DNA of 38,514 nucleotides from an uncultured Mycoplasma sp. (GCA_947039385.1 CAMQYR010000002.1:1-38514), one strand, 5' to 3'. Shown: positions 9,790 to 21,054, counted from the first letter of the stretch. Made by a program: numbers and translations. The notes: generated by a model from the letters alone, not told the origin.

Positions 9790-10878
9790 ATGAATGAACA
9801 AGATAAAAAAATATTTAATAAATTAAAAGGTTATTTAGATATTCATGGTATGTCCAGATACGAAGAAGAAGTTGCTATTCAATTAAAGAAAACAGTTAAT
9901 GAAAAGTTAATGTATGAGAGAGATGGGTTTGGATCAATGATTATAAGTCATAAACAAAAAAATAATGGCCCTATAATTCAAATTGCAGCACATATGGATG
10001 AGGTTGGTTTTATTGTTCAGGATATTTTGGATAATGGCCAATTAAAGCTTTCTATGATTGGTGGAATTTGACCATTGACGGTTATTGGAACTAAAGGTAT
10101 TTTATTTTTAAATAATAACAAAAAATTGGAAGGAATTTTTGGGCATACTTCAATTCACATTTTAGAGAGTGAAAAAAGAACAAAAGCCCCAGAATTAAAA
10201 GAACTATTTTTTGATGCAGCATTTTCTTCAAAAAAAGAGGCAGATACTATAGGTGTTGAAATTGGTAATAGAGTTTGCTTAACAGGGGATGTTTTTTCTT
10301 TTGGTAAAGAAGGAAAATTTATAGCTGGAAAAGCAATGGATAATAGAGCTGGAGTTACTATTATTGATGAACTAATTATGAGACTAAGAGATAAAGAGTT
10401 AAAAAACAATACATACTTTGTTGGAACAACACAAGAAGAGGTGGGTACTAGAGGGGCTAAAACCTCTGTATCTAAAATAAAACCACATGTAGCCATAGCC
10501 ATTGATACTTGTGCAGCACATGATACATTTGGTGCAATTCCAGGAACACAAAAATTAGGTGAAGGTGCTGCTTTAAGAATAAAAGATGGCGGAACACTAA
10601 TGGATCCTAAATTAATTGACTACATTATGGGTATCGCTAAAAAAAATGGAATAAAAGCATATAAATATGTCGCACAAGGAGGCGGAACAGATGCTGCACA
10701 ATTACAATATGGCTCAAATGGAGTTGCCACAATAACCATTTCGATTCCTCAAAGATATTTACATTCACCATTAGGGGTTTGTCATTTAGATGATTTGAAT
10801 GCAACTATTGAACTAATTGAAAAAACAATATTAGATTTAGATCAAAAAATATTTGATTCAGTGATTAAATATTCATAG
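9790..10878 (+). CDS. M42 family metallo-aminopeptidase (glutamyl/deblocking aminopeptidase-like)
   Basis: A 362-residue protein of normal M42 length. The dinuclear metal site is visible in order: AAHMDEVGF (His, Asp), AMDNRAG (bridging Asp), TTQEEVGTRGA (the catalytic Glu and a metal Glu), AIDTC (Asp) and a late His in YLHSPLGV. A GGGTDAAQ loop precedes the last ligand, as in the family. Such enzymes form large cytosolic tetrahedral particles that trim residues from the N-termini of short peptides; homologues were once mislabelled endoglucanases. One TGA (Trp) at 10069 splits the ORF-track entry, and the true start is the ATG at 9790 with AGAGGTG upstream. It stands alone on the plus strand, convergent with the permease that follows. 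Substrate preference cannot be read from the sequence. Confidence 0.9.
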
Positions 10879-10959
10879 TTTCAAGGTAATTTTTGTAAGC
10901 AAACAATTTGGTTTTTAGTTAATCAAAGTTTTCTACTTTTAATTTATATAATTAAAACA

Positions 10960-12555
10960 TTAAGGTAATGTATTGGTTTCATTTACTAACTTTAAATCAT
11001 TTTGATTTTCAATTTCCAAGTCAATATTCTTAAATAGGTTTTTCTCACCTTGAAATCTAAAAAGCAAATAATTTATAAGTGGTAATAATACAAAAATTAA
11101 AGCAAATACTAATTGCAAGATGACAACAACTAAATTTGATATAGCAATCCCTACTCCATGATACAAGGATGCATCATTTATATACAAACCTCAATTAGAA
11201 TTGCCATTTTTATCTTGAATAGCTGATAATATAACAAATATTAAACTAAGCAACATTGAAAGAAATACACCGATTATAGATATGAAAACAAAAATAGAGT
11301 ATATTCAAGGATACTTACTTTTATGTGTTGTTTTTTTAATATATATATTTTTTCAGTATAAAAATATTAATGTAGCATAAACTAAAAAGAAAAAGAAAAC
11401 AATATAGTTTGACATACCATCTACAAAATTATCTGAGTTCATTAGAATGGTGGGAATTAGAATAACAAGCCACCAAAATGTTAGTGCAAGCAGTTGATAA
11501 ACCAACCCTGAATTTTTATATCCAATTTTTTTATTTAATTGTTTTGAAAAAAAAACTTTTTCAGAAAGAGAAATATTTTCAAATTCCGAAACTGCTCCTG
11601 CAATAATTGCGTTTGTTGTACCAGTTGCAGAAATAAAAATAAAAAACACCACAAATACACTTAATCCATTTTCAATATTTTTATTACTAGCAAAAACATT
11701 TTGGATTATTGATTCAACTGCTCCTGCCCCCTTGCTATCATAATGTAAAATAGTTGCCATAGTAACTAGCAAGTAAACCATTACAACCAATAACATACTC
11801 ATAATGAAAACCTTAGAAACAATCTTTTCACCACCTTTAATTTTTTTAGAAAGCGATCCCACTCCAACAAATGCATCAAATCCAAACAGAGCAGCGGGAA
11901 GAGACTTCATCATTCCTTGAAAAACCATTACAAATGAATCGTTTTTATTTTCATTGGATGGTATAAAAGCATTTACACCACCTTGATGGTTGGAGTTAGG
12001 CAAGCCAATACCTACAAAAATAGCTATTATTAATGGAACAAACTTTAGGACTGTGGTTATGGATGTAAATATTCCGGATGATTTAATTGAAATTTTGTTG
12101 AGAAAAACATAAAATAATAATAAAGCAATAGAAAGAATAGCAACTCCATAAATAGGTATATTAACATTTTTATTATTTAGTTGAAGAAATCTCACAAAAA
12201 ATTCAATTGAAAAAAAAGATAAAACGATTGATAAAATACTATTATAAAAAAAAGAATAGTTTATTGTAACGGTATGTCTAAATCAATTTTGTTTTTTTGT
12301 TGAAATATTTTGAGCTCATCCAGATAATCCTGCAGGACCATTAGTTTTGACCATAGCAATTTTTCCAAAATGAATAGCTACTAAAAAAGCTATGGCTCCA
12401 GAAATAATTCATGTGGAAATTCAAGCTCAACCATTACCATTCACTTCGGCAGCAATACTTTTGTTTTTAAAGAAAATTCCAATCCCCACTATAGAACTTA
12501 TACAAATTGAAAGAGCTGAAAAAAAACCAAGTTTTTTGAAATTTTCTTCTTTCAC
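10960..12555 (-). CDS. APC-family amino acid permease
   Basis: A 531-residue polytopic membrane protein with about 12-14 hydrophobic segments. The N-terminus reads KEENFKKLGFFSALSICISSIVGIGIFFKNKS; SSIVGIGIFF is the substrate-binding unwound helix 1 motif of APC transporters. ALFGFDAFVGVGSLSKKIKGG matches the conserved FxGFD/E segment of helix 6, and a glycine-rich ATGTTNAIIAGAVSEFENIS stretch follows. The start is a GTG at 12555, chosen because AAAGGAG lies 6 bases upstream and no ATG fits; the ORF track shows only fragments because of TGA codons and this GTG. It belongs to a different branch from the GadC-like carrier at 4621, and no metabolic partner gene adjoins it. The substrate is unknown. 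It ends 81 bases from the convergent M42 gene with no clear terminator between them. Confidence 0.85.
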
Positions 12556-12602
12556 TATTTTCTCCTTTGTTGAAATAATTTGTTTTATAAAATTAAAACA
12601 AA

Positions 12603-12830
12603 TTATTTAGCATTTTTCATTGATTTCATAACATTTCTTATTTGAGCTTCTGAAGGTTTTCTCCCCATTTGAAGAAACATTGCTCTAATCATTTTTTCAG
12701 TAATTGGAGGATTTTCTCTCAATTGTTTTTCAAACATTTTTTTTGTAAAAAAGAATCCTAAGAAACCTCCAATTAAAAATAAAACAATTGACAAACCAAT
12801 TATTAATCCAACACCAAGTCATAAATTCAT
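12603..12830 (-). CDS. YneF family (UPF0154) small membrane protein
   Basis: A 75-residue protein with one N-terminal membrane helix (LGVGLIIGLSIVLFLIGGFLGFF) and a short cytosolic tail, KKMFEKQLRENPPITEKMIRAMFLQMGRKPSEAQI. The NPPI(N/T)E...M...MGRKPSE(A/K)QI pattern is diagnostic of the YneF/UPF0154 family of low-GC Gram-positive bacteria and Mollicutes, whose function is not known. The ORF track starts too late: an in-frame ATG at 12830, with a TGA Trp at codon 4 and a purine-rich GGGGG just upstream, adds the first part of the membrane helix. It lies 47 bases upstream of the permease gene on the same strand and may share a transcript with it. Confidence 0.9.
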
Positions 12831-12909
12831 AAATACCCCCCAATTCTAACAAAAATAATTATATCATTTTTAAGTTCTAATAATAAAATATACAAAATGG
12901 ATAATTATA

Positions 12910-13731
12910 TTATTTTTTACTTTTAATTTTATCAACTATAATCTTAATTATAATTGGCAATATTAAAATTATCAAAATAGAAAAGAAAAATATTCTTCGG
13001 TAAGCTTTGTTCAATTCATCAATTGTTTTGTGAATTTCTATTTGTGAAATAACTTCATTACCAAAAAATGATTGAATATCTAGAATTCTCTTTTTTCTAA
13101 AAATTGTAAATCAAATATGGATAGTCATAACGCCAATCAAACAAATAATCATGTATATTTCTAAATATTCTGGTTTTGGACCTAAATCATTAATTCATGC
13201 TTTAAAATTAAATACTCATCAGTTAACGTCTTTTAATCATCAAAACATCAAAACAATTATTACTCCATAAAATAAAATGCCAATTGTAATTCAATTGTGA
13301 GCAACTTGTTTTTTATATAACTTGATGTAAATATCAGATATAAATGGTGGGGTTGTTTTTAAGCCAGAGGCTAAATCATCACGGTAAATATCAATTGAGT
13401 TTTTTGAGCTTCTATATTCTATAAAAGTGTAAATAAATTTTCCTAATGAAGATAAGGCAATTATTGAAGTTGGAACATATCAAAATCATCCTCATTTTAA
13501 TATCGTAGGTATTAATGAAATAATAATAATTTGTGATAGAAATAATAAAAAGCACAATACAAATACAAAAACATATCTTGTATTTTCATGTTTAAATACC
13601 TTATAAATTCCATTAGGGATAATGCCCTTAGGATCTTTTTTATAAATTGAATTTATTTTAACAGATGAAACTTTATATGGATTTTCTATAAAAGTAATTG
13701 TTCCAGTATCATAAATAGGTTTTATTTCCAT
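12910..13731 (-). CDS. Hypothetical membrane protein with four predicted transmembrane segments
   Basis: I do not recognise a named family. The 273-residue frame is uninterrupted once TGA is read as Trp; I checked every codon. An N-terminal cytosolic ~50 residues (MEIKPIYDTGTITFIENPYKV) leads to a hydrophobic hairpin (YVFVFVLCFLLFLSQIIIISLIP, then YVPTSIIALSSLGKFIYTF). A polar stretch follows (SSKNSIDIYRDDLASGLKTTPPF), then two more membrane segments separated by a Trp-rich loop (WWLKDVNWWVFNF). A final hydrophobic segment ends in a lysine-rich tail. GGAG precedes the ATG. It lies between mnmG (stop 61 bases upstream) and the YneF-like gene. No catalytic motif, lipobox or cysteine pattern is seen, so a transport or envelope role is only a guess. 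Confidence 0.7.
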
Positions 13732-13792
13732 AATTTCTCCATACTATTATATTATATTTATAAATTATATCAAATCCTTATAATTATTAAAA

Positions 13793-15613
13793 TTACATTT
13801 TTGTGTTTATGTAAAATAAAAGCATTTCAATATCGGCTGGATTTATTCCGGAAATTCTATAGGCTTGCCCAAGTGTTTCGGGCCTTATTTTTATAAGTTT
13901 TTGTTTAGCTTCTATTGCTAAATTTGGAATTGATTCATAATTAATATTATTTGGTAATTTCATAAATTCAAGTCTAATCATTTTTTCTGCAGCAATATTT
14001 TGTTTTTTAATATAACCTTCAAGTCTAGATTGAATAATTAAGCTATCTTTGTATTTAAAATCTTTAATAAAATCATCTGCATCAACATCAGGTCTAATAA
14101 GTACTTTAAATATTGATTGTCCATGCAATATTTTTAATTTAATAGCAATAGGATTAGTAGAAGAAATATATATATTTTTTAATTCTTCTATTTTATTGCT
14201 GATTGTTAAATATTTTAATTTGATTTCATCAAATCTTTTTTTGGTAATCATATTAGATTCTAAAGCATATTTAGCTAACCTAATGTCAGAGTTATCATTT
14301 CTTAATAATAATCTATATTCAGCTCTTGAAGTTAACATTCTATATGGTTCATTTGTTCCCTTAACTGTCAAATCATCAACAAGAACTCCGATGTATGAGT
14401 CGCTTCTTAAAATATTTAATGCTTCTTTATTTTTTAATTTTAATGAAGCATTAATACCAGCTATTAAACCTTGTCCAGCCGCTTCTTCATATCCGCTTGT
14501 CCCATTTATTTGTCCTGCAAAATATAAATTATCAATCAATTTTGATTCTAGTGACTTGTATAGCTGAAGTGAGTCAATTGCATCATATTCAATTGCATAT
14601 CCTCATTTAGCAACTTTTGAATTTTTTAATCCAGGGATTGTTCGAATAAATTTTTTTTGAATGTTAATTGGCATTGATGTTGACAAACCATTTATGTAAT
14701 AAATATCTCCTTTAGCTGTTTCTGGCTCAAAGAAAACCTGGTGTCTTTCTTTGTCTTTAAAGCGAACAATTTTATCTTCTATTGACGGACAATAGCGTGG
14801 CCCAACCCCATTAATTAATCCTGAGTACATGCTTGATTTTTTCAAATTGTCAATTATAATTTTATGAGTTTCACTGTTTGTGTATGTTAAGAAACAGTGA
14901 ATCTGTGATTTTAATTTTACATGTGATCAATAAGAAAAATTTAAATCTTCATTTTCTAACACTTCTTCTTCGACTTCTGAAAAGTCAATAGAATTTGTAA
15001 AAATTCTTGCTGGTGTTCCTGTTTTAAGTCTCATTAGTTTAAAGCCGATATCTCTTAAATTTTGAGATAGTTTTGAAGAAGTAGAATCTCCGTCAGGCCC
15101 AGAAATTGTAATATCACTTCCACGTAAAATTCTTGAATCCATATATGTTCCTGTGGTTATTATAGTAATTTTGGATTTTATTTCTTGTCCATTATCTAAT
15201 ACAACACCCATAACTTTTTTATCATAAATAATAAGTGAACTGACACTTTTTTCGATAATAGTTATATTTTTATCTTTTTCAACATATTCTAGAATTATTC
15301 TTGAATACTTATCTTTGTCAATTTGAGCTCTAATAGCTCTAACTGCCGGTCCTTTTGATTGGTTAAGCATTTTAACTTGAATCATTGATAAATCAGCAAA
15401 ATATGCTTGCATTCCACCCAGTGAATCTATTTCTCTTGTTATAATTCCTTTTGCCGGTCCGCCAATTGATGGATTACAAGGCATAGATGCTAGTTTATTT
15501 TTATCCAAAGTTATAAGGGCAACTTTGAAATTTTGTTTTGATAATGCAAATGCAGCTTCAATACCAGCATGGCCACCACCAACAACTATACCATCAAATA
15601 TTTTTTTATTCAT
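13793..15613 (-). CDS. mnmG: tRNA uridine 5-carboxymethylaminomethyl modification enzyme MnmG (GidA)
   Basis: The 606-residue protein is close to the usual ~620. The N-terminal dinucleotide fold [14 protein letters not shown] binds FAD, and [13 protein letters not shown] is the family signature. Further conserved blocks are [21 protein letters not shown] with [35 protein letters not shown] and [17 protein letters not shown], plus a C-terminal helical domain ([12 protein letters not shown]). With MnmE it modifies U34 in tRNAs reading two-family-box codons. Three TGA codons split the ORF-track entry. It is downstream of pyrG on the same strand but separated by a 23-bp perfect hairpin, so it may have its own transcript. 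A short AAGAAAG serves as the ribosome site before the ATG. Confidence 0.97.
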
Positions 15614-15656
15614 ATATACTTTCTTGTTAAATATAGACTAACACTTATATAAATGA

Positions 15657-15709
15657 TATTTCAAAATTAAAAAAATAAATATAAATTTTATTTTTTTAAT
15701 TTTGAAATA
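15657..15709. terminator. Perfect 23-bp inverted repeat after pyrG
   Basis: TATTTCAAAATTAAAAAAATAAA and its exact complement flank a 7-base loop. It begins 6 bases after the pyrG stop (minus strand) and ends 43 bases before the mnmG start. The arms contain long A/T runs, so the folded RNA would end with U-rich sequence. A pyrG terminator is the likely role, possibly doubling as an mnmG leader structure. Confidence 0.65.
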
Positions 15710-15715
15710 AAATAA

Positions 15716-17311
15716 TTATTTTAAACTTTTTAAAAAGTTTGTAAATAAAGGGTGTGGATGCAACGGTGTAGCATTAAATTCAGGATGGTATTGGGTACCT
15801 AAATAAAACTTTTTATTATTCATTTCACAAGTTTCTATTAATCCATTTTTTATGTCAAAACCAGAAAAGGAAAAATTAAGTGTTTCCAATTTTTTTACAA
15901 ACTTTTTATTAACTTCATAACGGTGTCTATGTCTTTCAGAAGTCACACTAACACCATATATTTTTTTTATAAGAGATCCTTCTTTAAAAGCAACATCTGA
16001 TGACCCTAATCTTAATGTTCCGCCAAGCGAACTTTTTTCTTTGTTTATTAAATCAAAAATAAATTCACCTTTCTTAGATATTTCAGAAGAAGTTGCATTC
16101 TTATATCCAACTATTCTAGCTTGAGCAATAGTCATAGCTTGCATTCCTAAACAAATTCCTAAAGTTGGAACATCATTTTCTCTTGACCAAATAGAAACCT
16201 CAATTTTACCTTCAAATCCACGAACTCCAAAACCTGGTAGAATAATTATTCCATCAAAATTTTTCATTTTTGATTCAACATTATCTATTGTTATATTTTC
16301 TGATGCAATTCATATAAAATCTAATGAAACATTTTCATAAACAGATGATATAAAAAGCGCTTCTTTAATTGATTTATATGCATCTTCAAATTCTGTATAT
16401 TTTCCAATCATACCAATTTCTTTTTTCTCTTTCCCTCCTTTTTTAATTTTTGAAACAAATTCTGCTCATGGCTCTAAATTTGGCTCATCATACTTCATTT
16501 TAAAATATTTTAAAATATTTTTTGCTATATTTAAAGTTTCCAAAAACAAAGGAATTTCATAAACACAAGCAACGTCATGCAATGGTATAATTAATTCTTC
16601 TTTTAAAAATATAAAGTTTGATATTTTTGTACATATTGATTGTGGTAGTTTTTGATGACTTCTTAAAATAACCATATTTGGTTTTATGCCCAAAGCTAAT
16701 AATGAAGAAAGAGAATATTGTGTTGGTTTTGTTTTGAAATCTTTAGAAGTTTCTAAAAAAGGAATGTATGTTGTGTGAATGTAGAAAGTTTTATCTTTAT
16801 TAAAAGAACCGAATTCAGCAATAGCTCTAATAAATGCACTTGATTCCATGTCGCCAACCGTTCCTCCTATTTCTATTATTAAAAAATCGGGTTTGTGAAT
16901 TTTTGCTGTTTTAACAATTACTTCAAGTATTTCATTTGTAAAGTGAGGAATAATTTGAACAGTTTTACCATTATAAAATCCAGCTCTTTCCTTATTGATT
17001 AAATTTTGAAAAATTTTTCCTGAAGTATAATTAGAATCTTTTGTCAATTTTTGATCTATAAATCTTTCATAATGTCCTAAATCTAAATCGGTTTCACCAC
17101 CATCGCTAGTAACATAAACTTCTCCATGTTCATATGGAGAAAGAACTCCGGGGTCCTGATTTAAATATGGATCAAGTTTTTGGATAAATATTTTATGTCC
17201 TCTAGATTTTAATATGTTTCCGATGGAAGCTGAAATAATTCCTTTTCCAATTCCCGAAACCACACCACCTGTAACAAAAATAAATTTTGTTTTCCCAACT
17301 ACTTTCCCCAT
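15716..17311 (-). CDS. pyrG: CTP synthase
   Basis: A 531-residue two-domain enzyme of normal length. The N-terminal synthetase domain opens with KFIFVTGGVVSGIGKGI, the ATP-binding loop, and contains SPYEHGEVYVTSDGGETDLDLGHYERF and IEIGGTVGDMES. The C-terminal class I glutamine amidotransferase domain has the nucleophile Cys387 in LGICLGMQ, preceded by PGFGVRGFEGKI, and the His-Glu pair in YHPEF near the end. It makes CTP from UTP, ATP and glutamine in the cytosol. A GAGGAA site precedes the ATG. Upstream lies the decayed 17.3-18.7 kb region, so the gene needs its own promoter; none stands out. The ORF-track split at 16268-16465 is due to TGA codons. Confidence 0.97.
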
Positions 17312-17526
17312 TAAAATTCCTCACAAGATTGTTTTTTATTAATGATAACATTTTAAATCAAAAAGAATTAAATTTATAAAATTCATAATCATAATTCAAT
17401 TATATTAAAATAAATTATTAATTTTTTATACTATCAATAATAACGCTATATTCGAACACTTCTATTTATGTATGAAAAAAAATGTCATATTTAATAGTTA
17501 CATATATGAGTATAAACAAAACAACT
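17312..17526. other. Intergenic stretch upstream of pyrG and of the pseudogene
   Basis: AT-rich sequence with no gene. It carries the left inverted repeat (17457-17480) and several TATA-like boxes on both strands, none with a convincing companion -35. Confidence 0.4.
17457..17480 (+). repeat. Left inverted repeat flanking the BspA-like pseudogene
   Basis: CACT-nnn-ATTTATGTATGAAAAAA. The exact inverse complement of the 17-base core and of the CACT, at the same 3-base distance, occurs at 18563-18586. In all 21 of 24 positions match. Confidence 0.6.
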
Positions 17527-18420
17527 ATGAGGCGAATTATTAAATTGATTAAAAAAATATTAATATTAATAGGATCGCAACACATTAGTTATAATCATAC
17601 CATCAGTAGTGATTGCTAATAAACATAACGACTCGCCCCAAAGGAACGCGTTTGTTTCAATTTTAGTAGGGATCTTGGTATAATAAAACAAGATTAGCAT
17701 AAGATGACTTACAAAGTTTTACAGTTATAAATAAAGATAATAGTTTTTTAAAAGAGATAAACCCCCATTTTTTTCAAGTATTATTAAGATAGGAGAAAAT
17801 GCATTTTTAGTTGTATTTCTTTACAATCTATTCAGTCACAACAGTTGGTAAAGAAGCGTTGAAAGGAACCATCAAGTTTTAGAAGCAACAAGTATTTTAA
17901 TTCCATTATCCTTAAAAGACTTAGTAGACAATACGGAGTTAAGTCCCGATATTTTAAAACAACTTAAATATCAAGATGATAAACCAGTTAATAGAGGTGT
18001 TTTAACAAAAGATATAGTAAAAGAAAATATGAATGGAGCACGATTGACAAAAAAACATATTTAAGTAAAACTGATTTAAACGGATATACAAGCATTGTCA
18101 AAGAAGCATTTACCATGATGAGATAATTAACTGAATAGATTTACTTGATTCAGTTGTAACTCTTGAAAAGAGTGCATTTGCATTTGCAACAAAATTACAA
18201 AAAATCACTATTCCTGACACAGTTATATCTATTGGGAAACAAGCGTTTTAGTGGATGTTCTAAATTAGATAATTTGCAAAAAGGGAAACTTCCAAAATAC
18301 ATTGATATATATGATCTTTTTTAAATGTAAAGGTAACAGACATCTACTTGCTAGATAATTTTAACTACCAAGAATGAATTCAGAAAATGTACCAATACGT
18401 AATACCCCCGTTCTAATCTA
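17527..18420 (+). pseudogene. Decayed BspA-like leucine-rich-repeat surface protein gene
   Basis: Pieces of BspA-type repeats are readable in all three plus frames: IKIGENAF, TTVGKEALKGT, LNGYTSIVKEAFT, IDLLDSVVTLEKSAF and KLQKITIPDTVISIGKQAF. The last runs into TAG at 18248, but removing one T from the TTTT run there restores AFSGCSKLDNLQ, the expected continuation. A possible start at 17527 (MRRIIKLIKKILILI, then after a frameshift a signal-peptide-like stretch ending VVIANKHN) suggests it was exported. Remnants such as STIDKKTYLSKTD resemble spacer segments of the intact lipoprotein at 37605. At least five frameshifts or stops make it non-functional. The boundaries are approximate. Confidence 0.8.
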
Positions 18421-18658
18421 TAACCTATAATATCCTGGTTTAATTGCCTAAAACATCAACATCTTCATGGGATATTTGGACAGAAGACAAGAAGAGTTAT
18501 TATGTAATCTTGGATTTCCTAAAGAGAAATTATGACCAAAAACTGACTTAGATCATTTACTCTTTTTTCATACATAAATTATAGTGTAGTTAATCATTAC
18601 ATTTTAATCTTTCCACACTTTGTAATCATTATTTAATATTCATACATTATTTTTGCTA
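18421..18658. other. Non-coding tail between the pseudogene and apt
   Basis: No gene or recognisable protein fragment. It contains the right inverted repeat at 18563-18586 and then the apt promoter. Confidence 0.4.
18563..18586 (-). repeat. Right inverted repeat flanking the BspA-like pseudogene
   Basis: TTTTTTCATACATAAAT-nnn-AGTG, the inverse of the left copy about 1.1 kb away. It could be the end of an element that carried the pseudogene, an inversion site, or chance in AT-rich DNA. Confidence 0.6.
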
Positions 18659-18664
18659 TATAAT
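18659..18664 (+). promoter_or_regulatory. -10 box of apt, implying a leaderless or near-leaderless mRNA
   Basis: TATAAT ends only 10 bases before the apt ATG (18675), so transcription should begin about 18671. There is no Shine-Dalgarno sequence in the space available. Confidence 0.55.
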
Positions 18665-18674
18665 AAATAATATT

Positions 18675-19184
18675 ATGAATTTAGAAAAATATATTATGAA
18701 TATTCCTGATTTTCCTGAAAAAGGAATAAATTTTAAAGATATTTCACCTTTGTTAGCTGATGGAGAAGCATTAAATTATAGCGTTATTAAAATGGCAAGT
18801 CACTCATTAGATGCAGATGTTATTTTAGGTCCAGATGCTCGTGGTTTCTTGTTTGGAACTCCGGTTGCAGCAATATTGTCAAAACCATTTGTTATGGTGC
18901 GCAAACAAAAAAAACTTCCTGGAAAAGTTATTCAGAAAGAATATAAATTAGAATATGGCAAAAAAAACGTTTTAGAAATACAGAAAAATAGAATTAAATC
19001 AGGACAAAAAATTATCATTATTGATGATGTATTGGCAACAGGAGGAACAACTAAGGCAATAATTGATTTAGTTGAATCTCAGGGTGGAAAAGTAATTAAA
19101 ATAATTTTTTTATTAGAATTAATTGCATTAAAAGGTATGGAAAAATTTTCAGGAATTGAAGTAATTTCATTAGTAAAAATGTAA
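18675..19184 (+). CDS. apt: Adenine phosphoribosyltransferase
   Basis: A 169-residue type I phosphoribosyltransferase of the usual ~170 length. It begins NIPDFPEKGINFKDISPLL, the typical Apt N-terminus, and has GPDARGFLFGTPVA, VMVRKQKKLPGKVI and the PRPP-binding loop IIIDDVLATGGTTKA. It converts adenine plus PRPP to AMP in the cytosol, a salvage step that Mollicutes depend on because they lack de novo purine synthesis. The ATG is so close to a TATAAT box that the mRNA is probably leaderless, and no ribosome site is seen. pepF follows 22 bases downstream with a strong GAGGAGG, so the two are probably co-transcribed. Confidence 0.97.
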   Translation: MNLEKYIMNIPDFPEKGINFKDISPLLADGEALNYSVIKMASHSLDADVILGPDARGFLFGTPVAAILSKPFVMVRKQKKLPGKVIQKEYKLEYGKKNVLEIQKNRIKSGQKIIIIDDVLATGGTTKAIIDLVESQGGKVIKIIFLLELIALKGMEKFSGIEVISLVKM

Positions 19185-19206
19185 GGTTACTTTAGAGGAG
19201 GTTTTT

Positions 19207-21042
19207 ATGAAAGAATATAAAAAATATATAGATATACCTGAAAAGTATAGGTTTGATTTAGATTTTTTGTTGGAAGGCATACCAATAGAAGAACATATAA
19301 AAAATTATTTTAAATTAATTGAATTTGAAATAATTGAAAAAGATTCTAAGTATGACACACCTGAAAAATATTTACAAAATATACAAAACGGTGAAAAGGC
19401 ATCAATATTGGCAAACAAAATATTTAATTATATTAGTAATAATATAAATGTAAATATCGTTTCTCCAGAATTTAACAAGCTACAAGATGATTTAGAGTTT
19501 AAGTTATTTGAGTTTAATAAAAGGTTAGGGTCAGAAACAAATAGATTTTTTAATAATGAAGATAAATTAAGAGCATGAGTAGAATTACCATCTTTTAAAA
19601 ATTATAGAAAAGATATAATCTTTGCTTTAAATGGAAAAAAACATAAATTATCAAATAGCATTGAAGAATTTATCAAAAATATATCAAGAGCAGAAATTAG
19701 TGCAACTGATGTTTTTGGTATTTTGTCAAATTCTGAATTAAATTATAAAGAAGCCATTTCTAAAACTGGGAAAAAGACAAAGATAACTTTAGCAAATAGA
19801 GTTTCTCTTTTGAAATCAAAAGATGAGTTAGTTCGCAAGACCACATTTAATAATTGAAATGATGCATCACTTAAGCACAAAGGAACTTTTTCTAATTTGT
19901 TATATCAACATTTTAAAAATATTTCTACTTGATCTCTTGAAAGAAAATATGATTCAAGTGTTCAAGCTTTAATTGATGAAGATCAAGTAGATGATAAATT
20001 ACTTCAAGTGTTATATAAGGCTGTTCAAGATAATAATCATTATTTTCAAAGATTTTATTCTTTAAAAAGAAAATTTTTCAAAATCAAATTTGACAAAGAA
20101 ATGAAGCCATGAGACGGATTATTACCTTTAGTAGATATTAAAATTGATTATACAATTGAAGAGATGCAAAAAGAAGTTTATAATTCTTTAGAACCTATGG
20201 GAAATGAATATACAAGTAAGATAAAAGAAATGTTTGACAATAGATGAGTGGATTATTATTCAGTTCAAAACAAAAGATCAGGAGCATATTCAATAGGAGC
20301 ATCTTTTGGGTTAGAAAAAAAATATATTTTAATGAACTTTGATGGTTCAATTAGATCAGTTGCAACACTTGCGCATGAGGCGGGACATTCTATGCATTCA
20401 TATTTTTCTGATAATTCACAGCCAATAAGCCTTGCTCAATACCCAATTTTTTTAGCTGAAATTGCTTCTATTTTTAATGAGTTAATGTTGCAAAATTATT
20501 TATTAAATAACATTAAAGATCAAAATCTTAAGTTTCATTTACTATCAGAAGCAATTGAAGATTTTGAAGGAACAGTTCGTAGACAAACAATGTGATCAAA
20601 TTATGAATATGATTTATATAATTTAATAGATACCGGTAAATCTATTTCAACTTTTGAAGAAATAAAAAAAGTTTATGCAGAAAATGCTAAAAAATATTCT
20701 CTTAAAAAGAATGCTAAATTTGATAAGGATAATCAATTAATTGCTGCTGTAACTGTTCCACATTTTTATTATGATTTTTATGTATACAAATATGCAATAG
20801 GATTTATTGTTGCAAATTCATTTTTTCAAAAATATAAAAAAGAAGGTTTAATTGCATTACAAAATTACATTAATAAATTTTTAAAATCTGGCGGTTCTAA
20901 ATGGCCTATTGAGATATTGAATGATGCAGGAATCGATCTTTACGATCCAAATATTTATTATGAAGCATTTAATGTTTTAAAAATTAAAATTGATGAATAT
21001 GAAAAAATTGGAAATAAAATTTTCAAAGTAAAAAATAAGTAA
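19207..21042 (+). CDS. pepF: Oligoendopeptidase F (M3B family)
   Basis: A 611-residue M3 metallopeptidase of standard PepF length. The zinc site HEAGH occurs in [18 protein letters not shown], and the third ligand is the Glu in the downstream [12 protein letters not shown]. It opens with [18 protein letters not shown], close to the usual PepF beginning. GRSGAYS-like and [12 protein letters not shown] segments also fit. The enzyme cuts short cytosolic peptides (about 7-17 residues), feeding amino-acid use or clearing signal-peptide remnants. A strong AGAGGAGG precedes the ATG by 5 bases. Six or more TGA (Trp) codons break the ORF-track entry. The stop overlaps a 9-bp palindrome shared with the convergent HAD gene. 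Confidence 0.96.
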
Positions 21043-21054
21043 TTATTACTTATT
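21034..21054. terminator. Palindrome holding both stop codons of convergent pepF and HAD genes
   Basis: AATAAGTAA-TTA-TTACTTATT is a perfect 9-bp hairpin. The pepF TAA ends the left arm, and the HAD gene TAA (read on the minus strand) begins the right arm. The two genes are 3 bases apart, so this may be a compact two-way terminator; it is AT-rich and has no long U-run. Confidence 0.4.
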
